Source: Owenia fusiformis
Taxonomy: Eukaryota > Annelida > Polychaeta > Sabellida > Oweniidae
Direction of reading: 5' to 3'
NCBI GenBank assembly: GCA_903813345.2
Contig: CAIIXF020000005.1
Coordinates: 8,065,375 to 8,129,374, forward strand
DNA: 64,000 nt
Shown: in pieces, positions 32,961-47,900 of the stretch
Layout of the letters: the number at the start of each line of letters is the position of its first letter
Numbering within the stretch: position 1 is the stretch's first letter
Notes under the pieces: generated by a model
What the model saw: only the letters and a program-made list of their open reading frames with translations
The model's database searches: none
What the model was told of the DNA's origin: nothing
Position numbers and translations under genes: made by a program

Positions 32961-35900
32961 CTGGAAGTAAATTGAGTTCCATGTTAAAACTGGTGAGTGA
33001 CAAAAAATGAAATGTTACACAACTATATTCGTACTTATACACAAACTGATTTTAATTGCAAATATAATTTACCATCAACAATTTAAGAATGATTTTCATA
33101 CTGACAATAATTTCTCAGAATACTGAGTGGAATTTCAATTTAAATACAAAAAAATGATATGTCCACATCACTCTTTATGCAAATAATCAAAAATAATAAG
33201 CATCACTTATTTTTAAATTTGATAAGCATGCAGTTCTGAAATGAAATCTAAAAACATAATGCAAATCTCAGCAAAATCCCAATGAAAGCAAAGACAGTTC
33301 TGTGCCACTACAATTTATAAATTCAAAAAAACTCCTATAAACAGCAATAAATTACATTGAACTCTATATTGTGATTAGTTGACAGTAATAGGGAATTATG
33401 GTAATAAACGACTCCTGTGCCAAGTCAGAAATACAAAGACATGGGTGGGTGGGGTATATCTGTATCCAATGTATTGGAATACAGTACAGTACTGTCAATT
33501 AATCAGCCACTGTGACAAGCATGGCAAAATTAACATTGTTACAGATAAACGTAATCTTGCATCAAGTCGCTAGCCCTCCTCCAATCACATTTTTCTCTCT
33601 TCATATGCGGATATTAAAGCCTGAGTCACATTTTCTGTATGGCAGCCGTAGTTTCAAAAAATCAATGTTGAAAATTTTTATCCCTACATTTTAAGTGGCC
33701 AAACGGTTACCGTAGATCAAATGTGACTGAGGCATAAGGGTCAAATGATAGATTAATTGGTGCCTCAAATCACCTATGAAAAGGGATTTTTTGGAGCATG
33801 GAATTCCTAGCATATACATGTATGTTAGATGGGCTGGCTGGGATTAAACAAGGGCTTGATGCAAGACAACAAAAGGTGCCTCAAAATTGAAACAGACATA
33901 TGTACATTAAGCACATGATGCTGAAAACAAATGATTGTTAGTTCATACAATAAGAAAAGCTTCATTTTATATAAAGAGAAAAATATTAGGAAAACAACAA
34001 TAAAAATTCGGCATCGTTCTGAAACATCAAACAAAAAGTCTAAAAACTCAAATATGGGATATATGCAATGCAATTAATAATAATGAAGATGCTACTGTAT
34101 ACATGCTAAACTTTTCACTAAACAATCATGTACATGAACAACAGGCAATGCTTGAGCTTTGTAATAGTTCACCAAAATCACTCTTGATTCGCACTGCATT
34201 GATTTTAGTTCTCCTCATCAATGGAAATTTTGGTCAATTGTTATGTCATATCAAGAAGGCCATGAATGAAAAAATATTCATTAGATTGCGAATAAGTCAT
34301 GATTTTGATGAGCTATATAGTCTAACATACGCCTGTCAACATAGCATCATCGATGTAGTCCAAGGGGTGATCGTTATCTTCGTGATCCTCATCCACATCA
34401 TCCTGCCCAACAGCGATCCCTTCCAAGGAATCCTGGGATAGCACCACTGCATCATGTGTCTCGTCACAAAAACTATTAATAGATTTCTGCATATCTGGAC
34501 CATCCCTTGGCTCATGGTGCAAACTGGTACTATCTAGCTCTGAACCGCTATAATCCGGTAACAGACCAGAATCATGGTATTCAGAATGTTCATAGTCAGA
34601 TGTAAAATCACCTGTGGTGAAATCAGGTTCATAATTTTCATCATCGCCCGCACCTAAAAATTTCTCCACATTTGGGATGTTATACTCCATCGCTTGCTGG
34701 TGTAAATGAAATGCTGTCAACTCAGGGTATGCATCTTTCTCAGGACTGCCATTTTGGTTTTGAGCATTATCCTGCGACTTTTTAGTTGTCTGAGGATACT
34801 GAAAACCTTCAGGAGGCTCCACCAAGGGGGTCGTTGCTTCATCATGCTATATACAAATGGAGAAACAAGAGAATATAGTTAATGCTTAACATACCTGTAC
34901 CAAGATTAATACAGGGTCTGCTTTAAGGTAATATGATACTCTTTGTAAGCCCCTCCCCATACAATCTCACCTTAACGAGCTCAACAACCAATATAACACC
35001 AGAATTCAAACCCTCTGAAAACCCACCTGCATGGTTTCACAAACCAAGGAAACAAGAGAGAATAGAAAATGTGGCTTAAATATTAGAATACCACAAACCT
35101 GATCTTGAGGCGGAGGACTAAAGGCAAATATATCATCCACAGATTTTCTTTCAGTAGGCTCTTCTAAATGTTTTCCGAGAATACGAGATGCAGGGTGCTT
35201 TTTGGCAGCAGCCGTAGGGGGTGTCTGCATCTGTATCAGGTCATCACTGGAAATACAGAAAGTTGTATCATTCGCTTAAACTCATTTCCTCTCTCTATAT
35301 CGACAATTTAGAAATGCCCCTAAATGAATAAATGCAAGGAGCTCAACTGTCTCAAACTCTAGGCCATATGGTTACGGCAATGCCACCTTGCCTAGCATGT
35401 TCAGTGCACCTTTCTCAAGAACTCAACTTATATATATACGCTCTAGTCTTTATTAAATCACTATACATTCAGAGCATCTGCCACATTAACTTGTAATTAT
35501 TCATTTCAACTTTAAACCGATACAGAAGATATATATCAGAACATTATGATCTGAACCAAAACTGTTAAATCATATGTCAAAGTCGGAGGGTAGTTTAGTG
35601 TGGCTAACCAATTGAGATTCAGGGTACATAAAATTTGTTTATTAAGCTTACCTGTTGACAGCTCTCTGTACAGCTGGAGGGATGCCAGTAGGCCCTTGTG
35701 TACCAGCAGCTGGAAGGCACAGCATTATGTAGACATTAACATTTGATACAATCCTAGTCAGTTTCTAAATTTTGCTGCTGTTAATATGTTGAATATAAAA
35801 TTCCAATAAGTTAAACATTTGAATGATTTATTATTTTCTATTTTTTAACTAGAGGGAAGGGATATCTGAATTAGGCTTATTTACATCTTGAAAAGCACTG

Positions 35901-38900
35901 GAATGTTGACTCGGTCCCTAAACTCAACAAATTCAATAAAGATGAAACAGTTACAGAAATAAAAATGGTTGAAGGGGAAATTGGCAAAAAAAGTTAATGA
36001 TAAAAATTAAATGTCATTCTGAACAGACATATGGTATTTTCGTGTATGCACTTACAAATAATTAAATCTGGGACTGTTTTGTCTTCATTCACTTCATCTA
36101 AAATATTTTCATTGTTTTCTTTGATGATGAGTTGCTCTCCTACAGTTGCAACATGTTCTTCATTTTCATTCTCAACTTGTAACTTATCATTAATCCTGTT
36201 AATTTCTATCACATCTAATGAATCATTGTGTCTGGATCTTGATCTATTTTCTCCATTACTTTCTACTTCATGTTGCTCTAATATTTCTGAAGTACATCCT
36301 TCAACTTGACTTTGTATACTTGATTCATTATTTTCAATACCTACAACTTTTTCAGACTTGCTAATTGGATCTTCAATATCTGGCAAAACAATGTGCCCAC
36401 TGACTCTTTTATGTTGTGGTTCTGTATCTCCATTTGTGATTACATGCTCATTAGCATCTGGTATTATTGGTTTGGATTCACTTTCATCCTTGTGCATACG
36501 TGCATCACTTTGTTCAATTGTATGTGCTCTGTGTAATGTATCAAGTATCTCATCTTGTTTACTCTCTTCCAAGGCATCTTTATTATCCACAGTGTCTTCA
36601 ACATCATTTATGTTATTCACACTATTCTGTACATCTCTTGCAGATGGTCTTTTCAATGTAACACTGCGCTTCTCATTTGTTTCAATCTTAACATCAATAT
36701 CATCATTATTGTTTCTTAGATTCTGATACACAGTTCCCTTATTCTCGAAATCATAATTTATTTCTTCATTAGATAACGTTTCATGTGAAATACTGTATGC
36801 CTCATCATCGGAGCTACTTTCTTCATCAAGAACTAAGTTTTTAACATCTTCTGAATGTTCTAAGGAGTTGCCACCTACCCATGGAACTTTATCTTTATCA
36901 TCTATATTGTAATTTGTATCTTTATTTACTTTGGCTAAAGTAATTTTTCTTATATCTTTATAGTTAGCATTGTTATGTGCTTCATCAATCAAAATATTCC
37001 CTAGAACACCACTCAATGGAGTTTCATCAACAGGAATGTTCTCATCTTTACTATCTCTAGAACTATGTGATCTAATATCTGAAATATTTTGTTTACTTTC
37101 ATCAAAAACATCCACATCTGAACTATAAGTTTCTTCATCATTTGATGTTTCATCTTTGTCATCATCTAAAGTCTTCTGTTCTTCACTCCAAGAGAATAGC
37201 CTCATGACCTTATTGGTCCAGCCATATAAGTATCCCGTCATGTTGAGCCTGATATCAACAATATTCCCCCTAAGCACTATAACCAATGTGGGTTATGGTC
37301 AGATATTTTCAACAATGAAATCTTGTATTTTCCCTTACTTTTCCCTAGTATCCTTTATAATACATATATGCAAAACAGTGTTAAATAATGGTGCACTTTC
37401 TTTGCTCAGTTAAGTAAGACGTAATTCCGATGCACTAAGCTTTGCGTTCTGGTTCACTTTGCACAGATAAACAGTAAGTAATCCTGTTGTTTGTTGGTAA
37501 ACAATCCATTCTCTTTAATGACTCATCCTCATGTTTTAAAACACAATATACATGTACATGATTTACTGAACAATAGTTCAAATGGTTGCTATTTCTGCAT
37601 AATATTCTCATATCACGTACATATGTGCTCGTAATGAACCAGTATGTATAATCTATGCATATGGCATGATGTAGACAATATATATGCAGACAACTTGAAT
37701 GCCAGCAATCAAAATATCACTTCACAATTTCAAGTATACTTCCTTCAAGAATCAAACTTGAACTTTGAACATGGCTTTAATATTTTAACTTTTGAGCAAC
37801 AGCAGACTTTTGTATATCTGTAAGTAATTCAAGCTGTATCTTTCTAGCTGAACAATATGATGTTTATTTTGACATTTGGTGTTTTTGATTTCATTTCTGT
37901 TTTCAATTATCTTATTTCATTTCAATCAAGTACTGGTTCATTTCTGTTTGAAGTGACATGTAATATGAATCCTCTCAGCTGCATAGTTTCAGTTCATATA
38001 TTGTACTCAAGCCTTATCATTGTCATAAACTGTGCTATTCAAGTGTCCATATAAGTCTGATGTTAATCAACTTGAATCAATTTATAAAGCTTTTTAAGCT
38101 TATATTTAATATATCCTTACAGTCCTTATCCTTACCTATGTGCATTTTCATGGCTTTTTGCCCAGCTGCCCATTAAGCCTTTCAAGGTGGCTAAGATTAG
38201 GCAATGATATATGACATAAATGTCAAATCCTTTTCGACTTCAAAAACTTTTAAGTAAATGTATTCACACATTCTTTATTTTCTCAGTTACATGAAATTAC
38301 ATAACTACATGCAAGGGTACGATTTATAAATGAAATAACCTTCAAATATTTTTTTTATAATTATTAAACCATATGCATCATAAGGGACGTACCTGGACTT
38401 TTACCGCCAACCAACGGATCAAACTTCACGTAGAGTGACTGGCGGGCAAGTGCGGATTCTTGGAACTGCAAAAAACATTCAGGGATCAGTAAGCATGTTT
38501 ACATCTAATTAGTATTTTCATTGTGGTAAGTCATGTCTTTTCCATCCCTGTCCTTTGCAACAGAGAGATATAATGGGTATCCGAATGAAGTGTTTTAGGA
38601 GATGAAATGTCATAATATGATTATGATGTCATAATATGAATATATTGAATTTTCCCACCCATGCTGAAAATGTGTCTCTTTTAATTGGATCATTCGCCTC
38701 AGCCTTATTATATATTCATTTTTATTATATCGCTTATGTATGTAGTATGCATCAAATATGATGTTAACATTTTATAAAATTCTAAAAGCAAATCACTCCA
38801 TTATGTGCTGTAAGAATAAACTTGCAAGTGGAACATAAGGGTTTAAAGAAGTTATAATTTGTGAGATCATAACTTGGGGCCAGATGTGGAACACACCTCA

Positions 38901-41900
38901 TCAAGAATATCACAAAAATACCAATCAAAAATAACATCTATTTTAGTATTTTAGTTAGTGTAAGACAGGGTTATGATAAACGATCAACAGCCAACATAAA
39001 AGATTTTCTTCGTCGTGTTCTGTCACTTGGTTAAACTGACCTCATTTCATCAATGGTTATCTGCTTTTTATAAATAGACATTGTAAGACTGTCTTCTCAA
39101 GATAGAAAAGCTTTGCTCTGCCTGACGTCTTCACTTTAATATTGAGTATGGGGGGGGGGACTGGTACCATTTTAAACCACAGATTATGAGCCTCTCTGTT
39201 TATCTAATTTTAAGTGGGAGGGGGTGTGGGATGTACGTAATACTCCTACAAAAGTGAATATCAGAAGTCGTGGTTAGTAAGCTACTGTACTATCTCAGCT
39301 ATAGATTCCAAATTAGAAACATAATTGACTTATCTAATTCTACTTTATGCTTTTAGACCTATGCTAATCTAAAAGCTGCCACCATGTATTTTATATAAAT
39401 GAATGAAATTGCCAGAGAAATGCAGGTAATAATAAGCAGATGTCACTGTAGGAATTCTAATCGAGAGTTGAAAAGCTATAAGTATGTCTTATATGCAGAA
39501 ACTGTTTGGCCAATATAGCAAGACTGATCTGGTAATTTTTCAAATTATTCCACAACCCTTTTGTATAATGGGGCTTTAATCATAAAACGCCCACTCAAGT
39601 TATACAAGTGAAGGTACTAGTATATGCTACTCAAACTGAGTTAAAGACCCTGAACGCAGCATAGCAGCAGTGGTTCGCCATTTGGCATTTACATCTACTC
39701 AGTTAACATCAACCCTTTAAGGCACACTTCTAGAAAAGCATTATATTAAAAAAAGTGCAAGTGAAAATCTCAACTTTTACGACTTTATTTCAACGAAACA
39801 CACAAATAAGCAAAGAAAACACCCGTAGAGATAAGAAAATAGTTTGCAATCTTAAAACATACCGTGCTTCCTTCACCGTCCTGTAATGTAATGTAATGAT
39901 AATGTTTAAAGCCTAACTCCAAATCAATGTTTTTGCACAAGTCTTAATCCATGTTATTAAACAATGAATAACACAGTTTTCCCATCAGGTTTTGGTAAAT
40001 GATTCTATCAATACATATGTATATTCCATTCCCTTACTTCATCACTACACAACAAAGTGTCTGAAATAAGCTCATGATACAATGCTTTTTTCATATTTCA
40101 TTTTCTACCAGGTTACATGTATTAGAAGATACTATTTACTTAAAATTAACAAGTCATAACTTTTCATATCTAAAAATGTTGACCATGTGACATTAGAAAT
40201 TGTTGGTGTATTTTTCATTAGAAATGCCCAAGGAGGATTGGCTCCCAGAGTGCAACATCGATATTCTGTCCCATATATGGGCATGTCGTGCTACAAAATT
40301 TGAATTCCAACAGCCGCCATTTTGTTCACTTCAGCATTTGAATCGTGAATTTTGGTCTTATTTCCTAACGAAAAATTCCAAAACTCACAGGAAATGATCG
40401 AGATATTGGTTCGAATCTTTTGAACTGTTTATTTTGAATTTATAATCGGTTATAATTTCAGAAAATAACGACATGTCGGCGTTTTCATTGTTGGAAAATA
40501 TCGACTTCGATTCTGGGAGCCAATCCTCCTTGGAAATGCCAGAGAAGGTAATGCAAAGATGTTAATTAATGGTAAATTGATGCCAACTGTACTTGAAGGC
40601 AAATAATATAATCACAAGGTTTCTATATTTATAATGACTAATGAGAACGAACTCTGTATGTATTCATATACACATTGAAAATGAGAAGTTCCCAAGATCA
40701 CATGGAACATATTAAAATAAAATATCTACTCATTAAAGGTTTATTACTTTATTTCAATGATTTTTAGAAATATAAAGTACATGGTTAAGTGCAAAACCTC
40801 TCTATAGTCTGTTAAAAAGTCAAAATGTATTAATGAAGTAATGTCACAGGAATCTTTAAACCCTCTTGGAGGATACATACCTGAATTGGCTCATACATAT
40901 TCCAAAGTGGGATTATTGTCACATTTAAATGCCAAGAACAAATCAAAGTAATTGATCATTCATATATTCCATTATAACAAACAAATTGCTTCATCTGTAA
41001 ATGTTCTTTAGTTAGTCCAAGCAACTTCAAAGTAATTTCCTCGTATCTTGTGCTTCATATTATGACTGATGACATTTTTCCTTGTCCGTCAACATAGCCT
41101 GACTAGGACTGGTCAGAAGTAAATGTAGGTCAATCATCAATACATCCCAGTCCTTACTATAATCCATAAGGCAAACTTACAATTTGCAACAAGCAAACAC
41201 TATTCATGAACGTAATTCATTGATCAAGTATATTACCCTTGAATAAGTTATCTTAGTAAACATGAATTTGTAATTTTTCTCAATAGAAATTCTTGATACT
41301 CTGGTATATTTCTAAGAATTTGAAGATCAGATCTGTCTATACAGCCTTTATTAATCCTATATTCCTGCGTGGTCTTATACTACAATAAATAAATAAGTGA
41401 TGACATTGACAATTGATTGATAGGCATATATAGAGCCCTCAGTAATGAAATGAATAGACTTATTATATACCTCATAGATTATTGGTTTTCTGACAGATAT
41501 TTTTAAAGGAAAATATTCAATAATCTATCTTAAATTTCCAGCATTTACCACTTGGGATATTTCATGTTAAACAAGAACTAATGTTGCTTTTATGTATGAG
41601 CATCTGTTGAGATGCCTGATAATAATGTGATAAAAATCAGAAAAGATATATTCCTCGACTTCAATCTTCTCAGCAAAAGATAATTTTGTAAATATAGATG
41701 GTTCAATGTACTCAACTGAGAAGACTCCACCAAAAGATAAAACATAAACCTGCAATTCATAGCTTTGAATAATACAGTAAAAACTGTATGAGTGAACAAC
41801 TTTTGCCATTGAACACTAAACACAATGAACACTCTTTCAGTCACATATATTGGGTGTCACATTGGCTCGCATGTTATCAAAAATCTCATGAAAACACATC

Positions 41901-44900
41901 TCAATGTGAACACTGAGCCAGTGCCAGCAGTCCTTAATCTTAATATGTTTTACTGGAGAATAGTAGTTTCCTATATTTCAAGATTTCTCTTGACTTAGAT
42001 TTAAAAATACACACACCTGACATTGGTAAATAACTTATAATTTGATCAGAAGTCATCGTTCATTCAACAATAGACTGACATTGATTTTCCAATCTTGATC
42101 TTCAGTTACAACCACCCTCCAAAAGCAGACTCTGTACATGCTTTCTGAACCAAGCTCAGCGATTTGTATCATCCCACTTACTTATGAATAACTATAATAT
42201 GCCCCTTATATTTTCTGCACTCCCACCCTTTATAATAACGTTCAATTTTGAATTAATACATAAACTTACCTCTTTAGATGTACCCTGATTCTCTAACATA
42301 TCCCATGCTTGTGTGTTGTTGAAGACTGGAATAGACAAACTGACAGTTAGCATTGTAGTCAGCTAAAAGCCAATACAGTTATATGTGTACAATAGAGATC
42401 AATAGCCATCTTGCTTCAATGTAATGGATTATGCTGATCTAGTTAAGTCATGTATCCATTTACAGTGTTATTGTTCGATTAGACTTAACTTGGTATTGTA
42501 TTCATTAAAAGTGCTTATATGCTGAGAATAATTTTGAATTCAATCATTCTATGAGGTAATCCCTGCAGGTGCCGTTTTATAAAATTTTGTTATATGATAA
42601 TCCAGTTTATATAAAACAGCATTTATCCTCAACAGTAATCATACATGAAATGTATGCAGTATCGTATCTTAATGAAGACTGACGCCAGCTCAAGTAAAGA
42701 ATACTGTACAACAATGCAAAGTCTTAACTGTTCCATAAAACACATCTAGAACATTTTAAATTATGTGAAATCGTAGTGTCCACATAAAAAAAACAAATAT
42801 AACCATCAAAATTGAATGCTAATGAATTTTATAAAAAATAAACATTATGAAATCAATATTAACTTCAGCAAAAAAATGTAGCATTGTTTTAATATGCTTT
42901 GATGTAGTACAGCTATAATTAGGCTGTAACAACAGGTGCATGTGTTGCCCAACATTCCCCTGTCTCAATGTGTGTATGTACCTGATTTGCCTGCAGGTTT
43001 GATACGTTTTAATATTTGTTGACAAAATAAAACATAAAATATCATTTATATTGGAAATGATCCTCCATGAACAAAAGCTGATGTACCTAAATATTACTCG
43101 AGTCTCTAGCTTACAGCTAGACGAAACTTCATTGATTTCGTATGTACTGTGCTACACGCACCTACACGCACCTAGAACTCATTTTTAATAAATTTTATAA
43201 ATATTTTTAAGAATATTAATCATATTTAGGATGAAGTGTTGCTTGTCTGGATTTAGATATTTCAAAATTTCATTTCGGAGTTTGACACATGGTGAAATTT
43301 TCTCGCTGTAGCTAAAAATGGCTTCCGGTTCTGGACGTGAATAACATTTGAAATTATTCTCGCTTAAAGAAATCAAATATAACAATAGATTCAGACGGGG
43401 ATGTGAGCTGATGTTCTTCAAATCTATACATAAAGGTATATTTCATATTATTATGCCATATTTACTGTGCGTGTGACACAATGATTTACAATATTTATAA
43501 TACTAAGGCAGCTCAATCTTCCTCCTCAAAGCCGGAATATAGAGAAGGCTTTGGACCGAAGTAACCTAAATATTACAAAATCCCCTTTGTCCATTAATAC
43601 TAATGTTTGAAATTCCCTACAGTAAAACTCCGAAGGAAATGGTACATCCTGAAGAGATTTCTCCAACATTAATTAGGACAGGTTTATTCAACCGTAAAAA
43701 GTTCCAGGAATACTGGTTTTCCTGTAATAAGTCATTTCTGAAACTAGGCAGTATACAGTATATGCGTGGTAGGCACATACAAGAATCTAATTGTCAAAAT
43801 ATTTGAAATACCATACCTGTTGATTGCACTCTTTACGTCAAATATCCAACATATTCCCTTGTTAATCCCAATGCTAACCCCATTCAACTGTCTTATTGTA
43901 ATATTTCCTAGTTCTACAATATTACATGGGAAATCAATATCTTCATTTCAATTATTCAATTACCATAAAGTATTCATAATAGATAAATAGATATGCATCT
44001 TGATGAGAAAGTTGTATTGGAAATGCTGACAGACGCTTATAGAGAACTAATGTAAACTATTGTTATTGAATATTTCATGTGTGTGTTTATATGCAACAGC
44101 CAGCTGTGGATTCATTTATTACCTGACAGTATCTCATAATTCAAGAAGGATGAATCATGGAAAAAGTAGATAGAATTATTACAAAGGCAGTATCATGTAA
44201 TAGTTTATGCTTGTGAACCTCAGTATTGATTTGTTCTTTGGTTTAATTATTGTTATTTGCAGAAATCTAGTTCATGTACATTTATTTACTCATTTACACT
44301 ATTCTGTGAAAATTACATTGCCATGTAACAGTAAAAATGCTTGTGAACCCAAATGGAAAATATTAATTGGTTATTTTGTTTAATTAACATAAATGTTAAA
44401 GATCATGTAAAATCTGAATGGTTTCACAGGGTGAGCTGGAGGAACTGTTTTATACTGCATAATTATAACTTAAGAAATGACATCAAAGTTACAATGAGTT
44501 TTAACACTGAGCTCTATGGGCTCATTACTTAGAGAACAGAGAAATTTATTACAAGCTAAGTAAAGACCCATAAGAGTATGGTGTAATTTATATTCAGGGT
44601 TACACTTGACTTTATATTTTCTTTATTATTATGGATGTAAGCATGTACCCATAAAAAAGAAGAAAATAAGTAGAACGGGTCAATGGGGTATAGTAATTAA
44701 ATCTATCATGAACTGTTCTTAAAATGTCAGTTTAGCTTGAGGTTTTCAGGGTAAAAATGAAGTGCCTGAATTTCTATTATTCACTTTTTCAATTCCTAGC
44801 CTGTATTGACCTTTTTTACTAGAAACCAAAAATTGGAAATTTTATTCAATATCCATGATCTCTGATCATATCAATTTTTTCTAGAATGGGCCTTTTTATT

Positions 44901-47900
44901 TTTTAATGAAAGGTTTTCCTCGTTCTCTTACCTTCAGTTGCAGGCTTGAACTCCTCGTTATCGAACTCATCCTGAAAATCATTCGGTATAGCACTACTCT
45001 CTGGTGTCACCAATTCTTCTTTGATATTTGCGGGATTTGGGAGGGGCGGAGTTTGTGCTTTCTGACTGACGGATTCTGAAGAAATATCCATAGCAACTGG
45101 TTTTTCTGCCTTCTGATTTGCCGATTGCTCCAGATTGAATGCATTCTCTGTACCCTGATTGGTTGGTGTAGGGGTAGGTGGTTCCTCAGGACTGGATTGT
45201 GTATTCTTGGGAGGTGGAGCAAATATTTGAATCTCATCTCCATCCCCCTGCACAAAAAGCAATACATATATAAACAACAAGCATACTATACTTGCCATTA
45301 TTTGGACATGCTTATTCAATCAGTATGCATGAAAGATGCATCTCAAAAGCATATGTAGAATTGCAATCAAACTGCAAAAGTACTCCTTATTTAAAACATG
45401 CAATATCCTTAATATCTGCATGTAAAAGGATACTTCAAGATAAATCAAAAATATTTTGGAGATTTACATATTAAAAAAAAAAGTGATCTCTACAAAAAAA
45501 GTTGAAGCTTTGTACTCTACCTGGTTAGCTGGTCGTGGTGGAGGTTTAAACTTCTTGATTGGCTTCTTGACTGACGCACCCTTCTTTCTGAAAATACAAA
45601 GCAAAAATGGATTTTAAAGTTGTTTAAAACTTTAATAAAAAGACACCTATGCATAAAAATGACAAAAAGTTTCGACCTGGCTGCAATTTCAAAAGTGTAA
45701 CCATTTGTTGCAGATGTTGTAACAATATGTCACAACCTTTTGGTGATGACATAATAAGCTATAAGGCCTTGAATGTATGCCTTCTCCAATGATTTTCATG
45801 ACAATACAGTTGGTCTTGTTTAAATGTAAACATCAAAACAGTGAAATAATCCTCGATGTCATATTGAATATTCCCTTGGTAATAAAACAAAAAAATATGC
45901 CCTTCTCTTTCGTAACATTATCTTATCCTATTACTAGTTGTGTTATGGATATACCTGAAAATCTTGTCTATCAAACTCATGGTAACAAATGAACATGGCT
46001 ACAAACTCCACTTCGAAATGGTCCCAATATTTTGCTCCAAAGCCAGTAATGGTTAGTTAATAACTAGTAGTTCCTACATTGTTGTATATTTAATGTTCTA
46101 AATATCATACATAGAGATTATCTCACCCCCAGTGAGATGCTATTCGACTTACAAATCCCAACTAATGATGCTAGAAATATTTTAAGGCACTGGAGGCCTA
46201 CGTCTTACAAAATTACAAGCCTCTCACTATGCACCCATCCAAATATGTTCAATTAGATTTGGGATGCTCTTTTATTCTGAACTGATCAATAAATCAATGA
46301 AATACTCAAAAGTATCTGATTTTCTTGCAATCTTTCCTCAGTGGAAATTCAAAACAAGATGTAGCTCCCTAGGATTCCTTGTAATTTCTTTTTTTCAAGC
46401 ACTATGATTTTGTATGGTATAATACTGTTACTGTAGCAATAGTTACTCTGGAGGAAACAAGACAGCACAGGTTTCTTGTGAGATGATAGATACCCTAAAT
46501 ATGTGGCATGATAACAGATGTGACGTAACATAAGCTTCTATCTGAAAGCAACATTCAATACTGGAAGTCATCAACAAGGGATTTTCTGATATCTCAAATT
46601 AACTCAACCCCTCTGTAGTTTAATTCTTTTAACTGCGATCTTATATTTAGTTTTCTATTGGGTTGAGGGTTTTGAATTTTAGTTTTTATCTTCAGAACTA
46701 AGATTTGTATATTATTAGGTAAGTCAGCTTGATACAGAACTAAACATTGACTAAAAATGTTTATTTTACTGGCAATACGACATCTCAAGTATAATACATT
46801 TTTAAACATATTCTGTTTGTTAATGTAATATGACCCACTAATCAACTAAATTGTTCACTAGTCATGATCAAAAATTCATTTATTGAAGGGATATGTGACC
46901 TCACAGACATAACAAAAGATAAAACACTTCACAAAATCGAAACTGCCATAAAGGTGCCATCTATCTTACAGGTATTGAACTAATTACATGTCAAGATGAA
47001 AGACAAGGCTAGAATCCATTAAACGCTCATTAGACGATACTTCTACATGCACCTCATACACAATAACTAAGTGATTAATCAAACACATGTGGCGTTTATA
47101 GCACTATGTTCGGCTGTTGTGAATGATAATTATAAAACAATAGATGCCCTGTACTGTCTAATTATTACCATGTACACTAACACAATATAAAGTTACTACT
47201 TCATTTATTTCGAATAACTGACAAGTGTCTATGCTATCCCCCTTTCCTGTACTCATACTATGGTAAATCCTATACAAAATGAAACTAAAACATCAAATGC
47301 AAGACTTAACTGATATATGATTTTGTTATTTAACACACACTTACTCAGCAGGATTCTCGAAAGTAGCCCTGACAGTTCTTTCATCAGAATCCTTTGTTTG
47401 GCTTACTTGTGAATCTAATTTTGAGGAAAATGTATCTTTTATAGTTTTTTGTTCAAGCACAGTATCTTTATCATATTTCAACTTGTTCTCTATTTTAGGT
47501 TGCTTAGTTTCTAACTTTGCTGGAACTTGTTTTGCTTCATCTAATACTGAAGATGGTTTTATATGCATATTTACTTCAGATTGGCTTGCTTCTTTAACTG
47601 CACATTTTTCTTCTTGTGCTGTATGATTTTCTTCCTTCTTTACAGGAGATGGTTTTGCATCAGCAGCTATGCTTTCACTTACTTCAACTGATTTAGGTTC
47701 TACTTTAGCTGCAGGAGAATTTGTGGCTACTTTAGATGGTGTTGGCTTCTCTTCTACTTCAACTTGAGCTGTAACTTTATTTTCTGGTTTTGGTTTACTG
47801 TCAACCTTTGCCACAGGTGGTTTATCATCTGGCTTTGCTAAACTTGCTTTTGCATTTTCTTTTGCTGGAGGTACTTTAACTTCCTTGACAGGTTTTGCTT

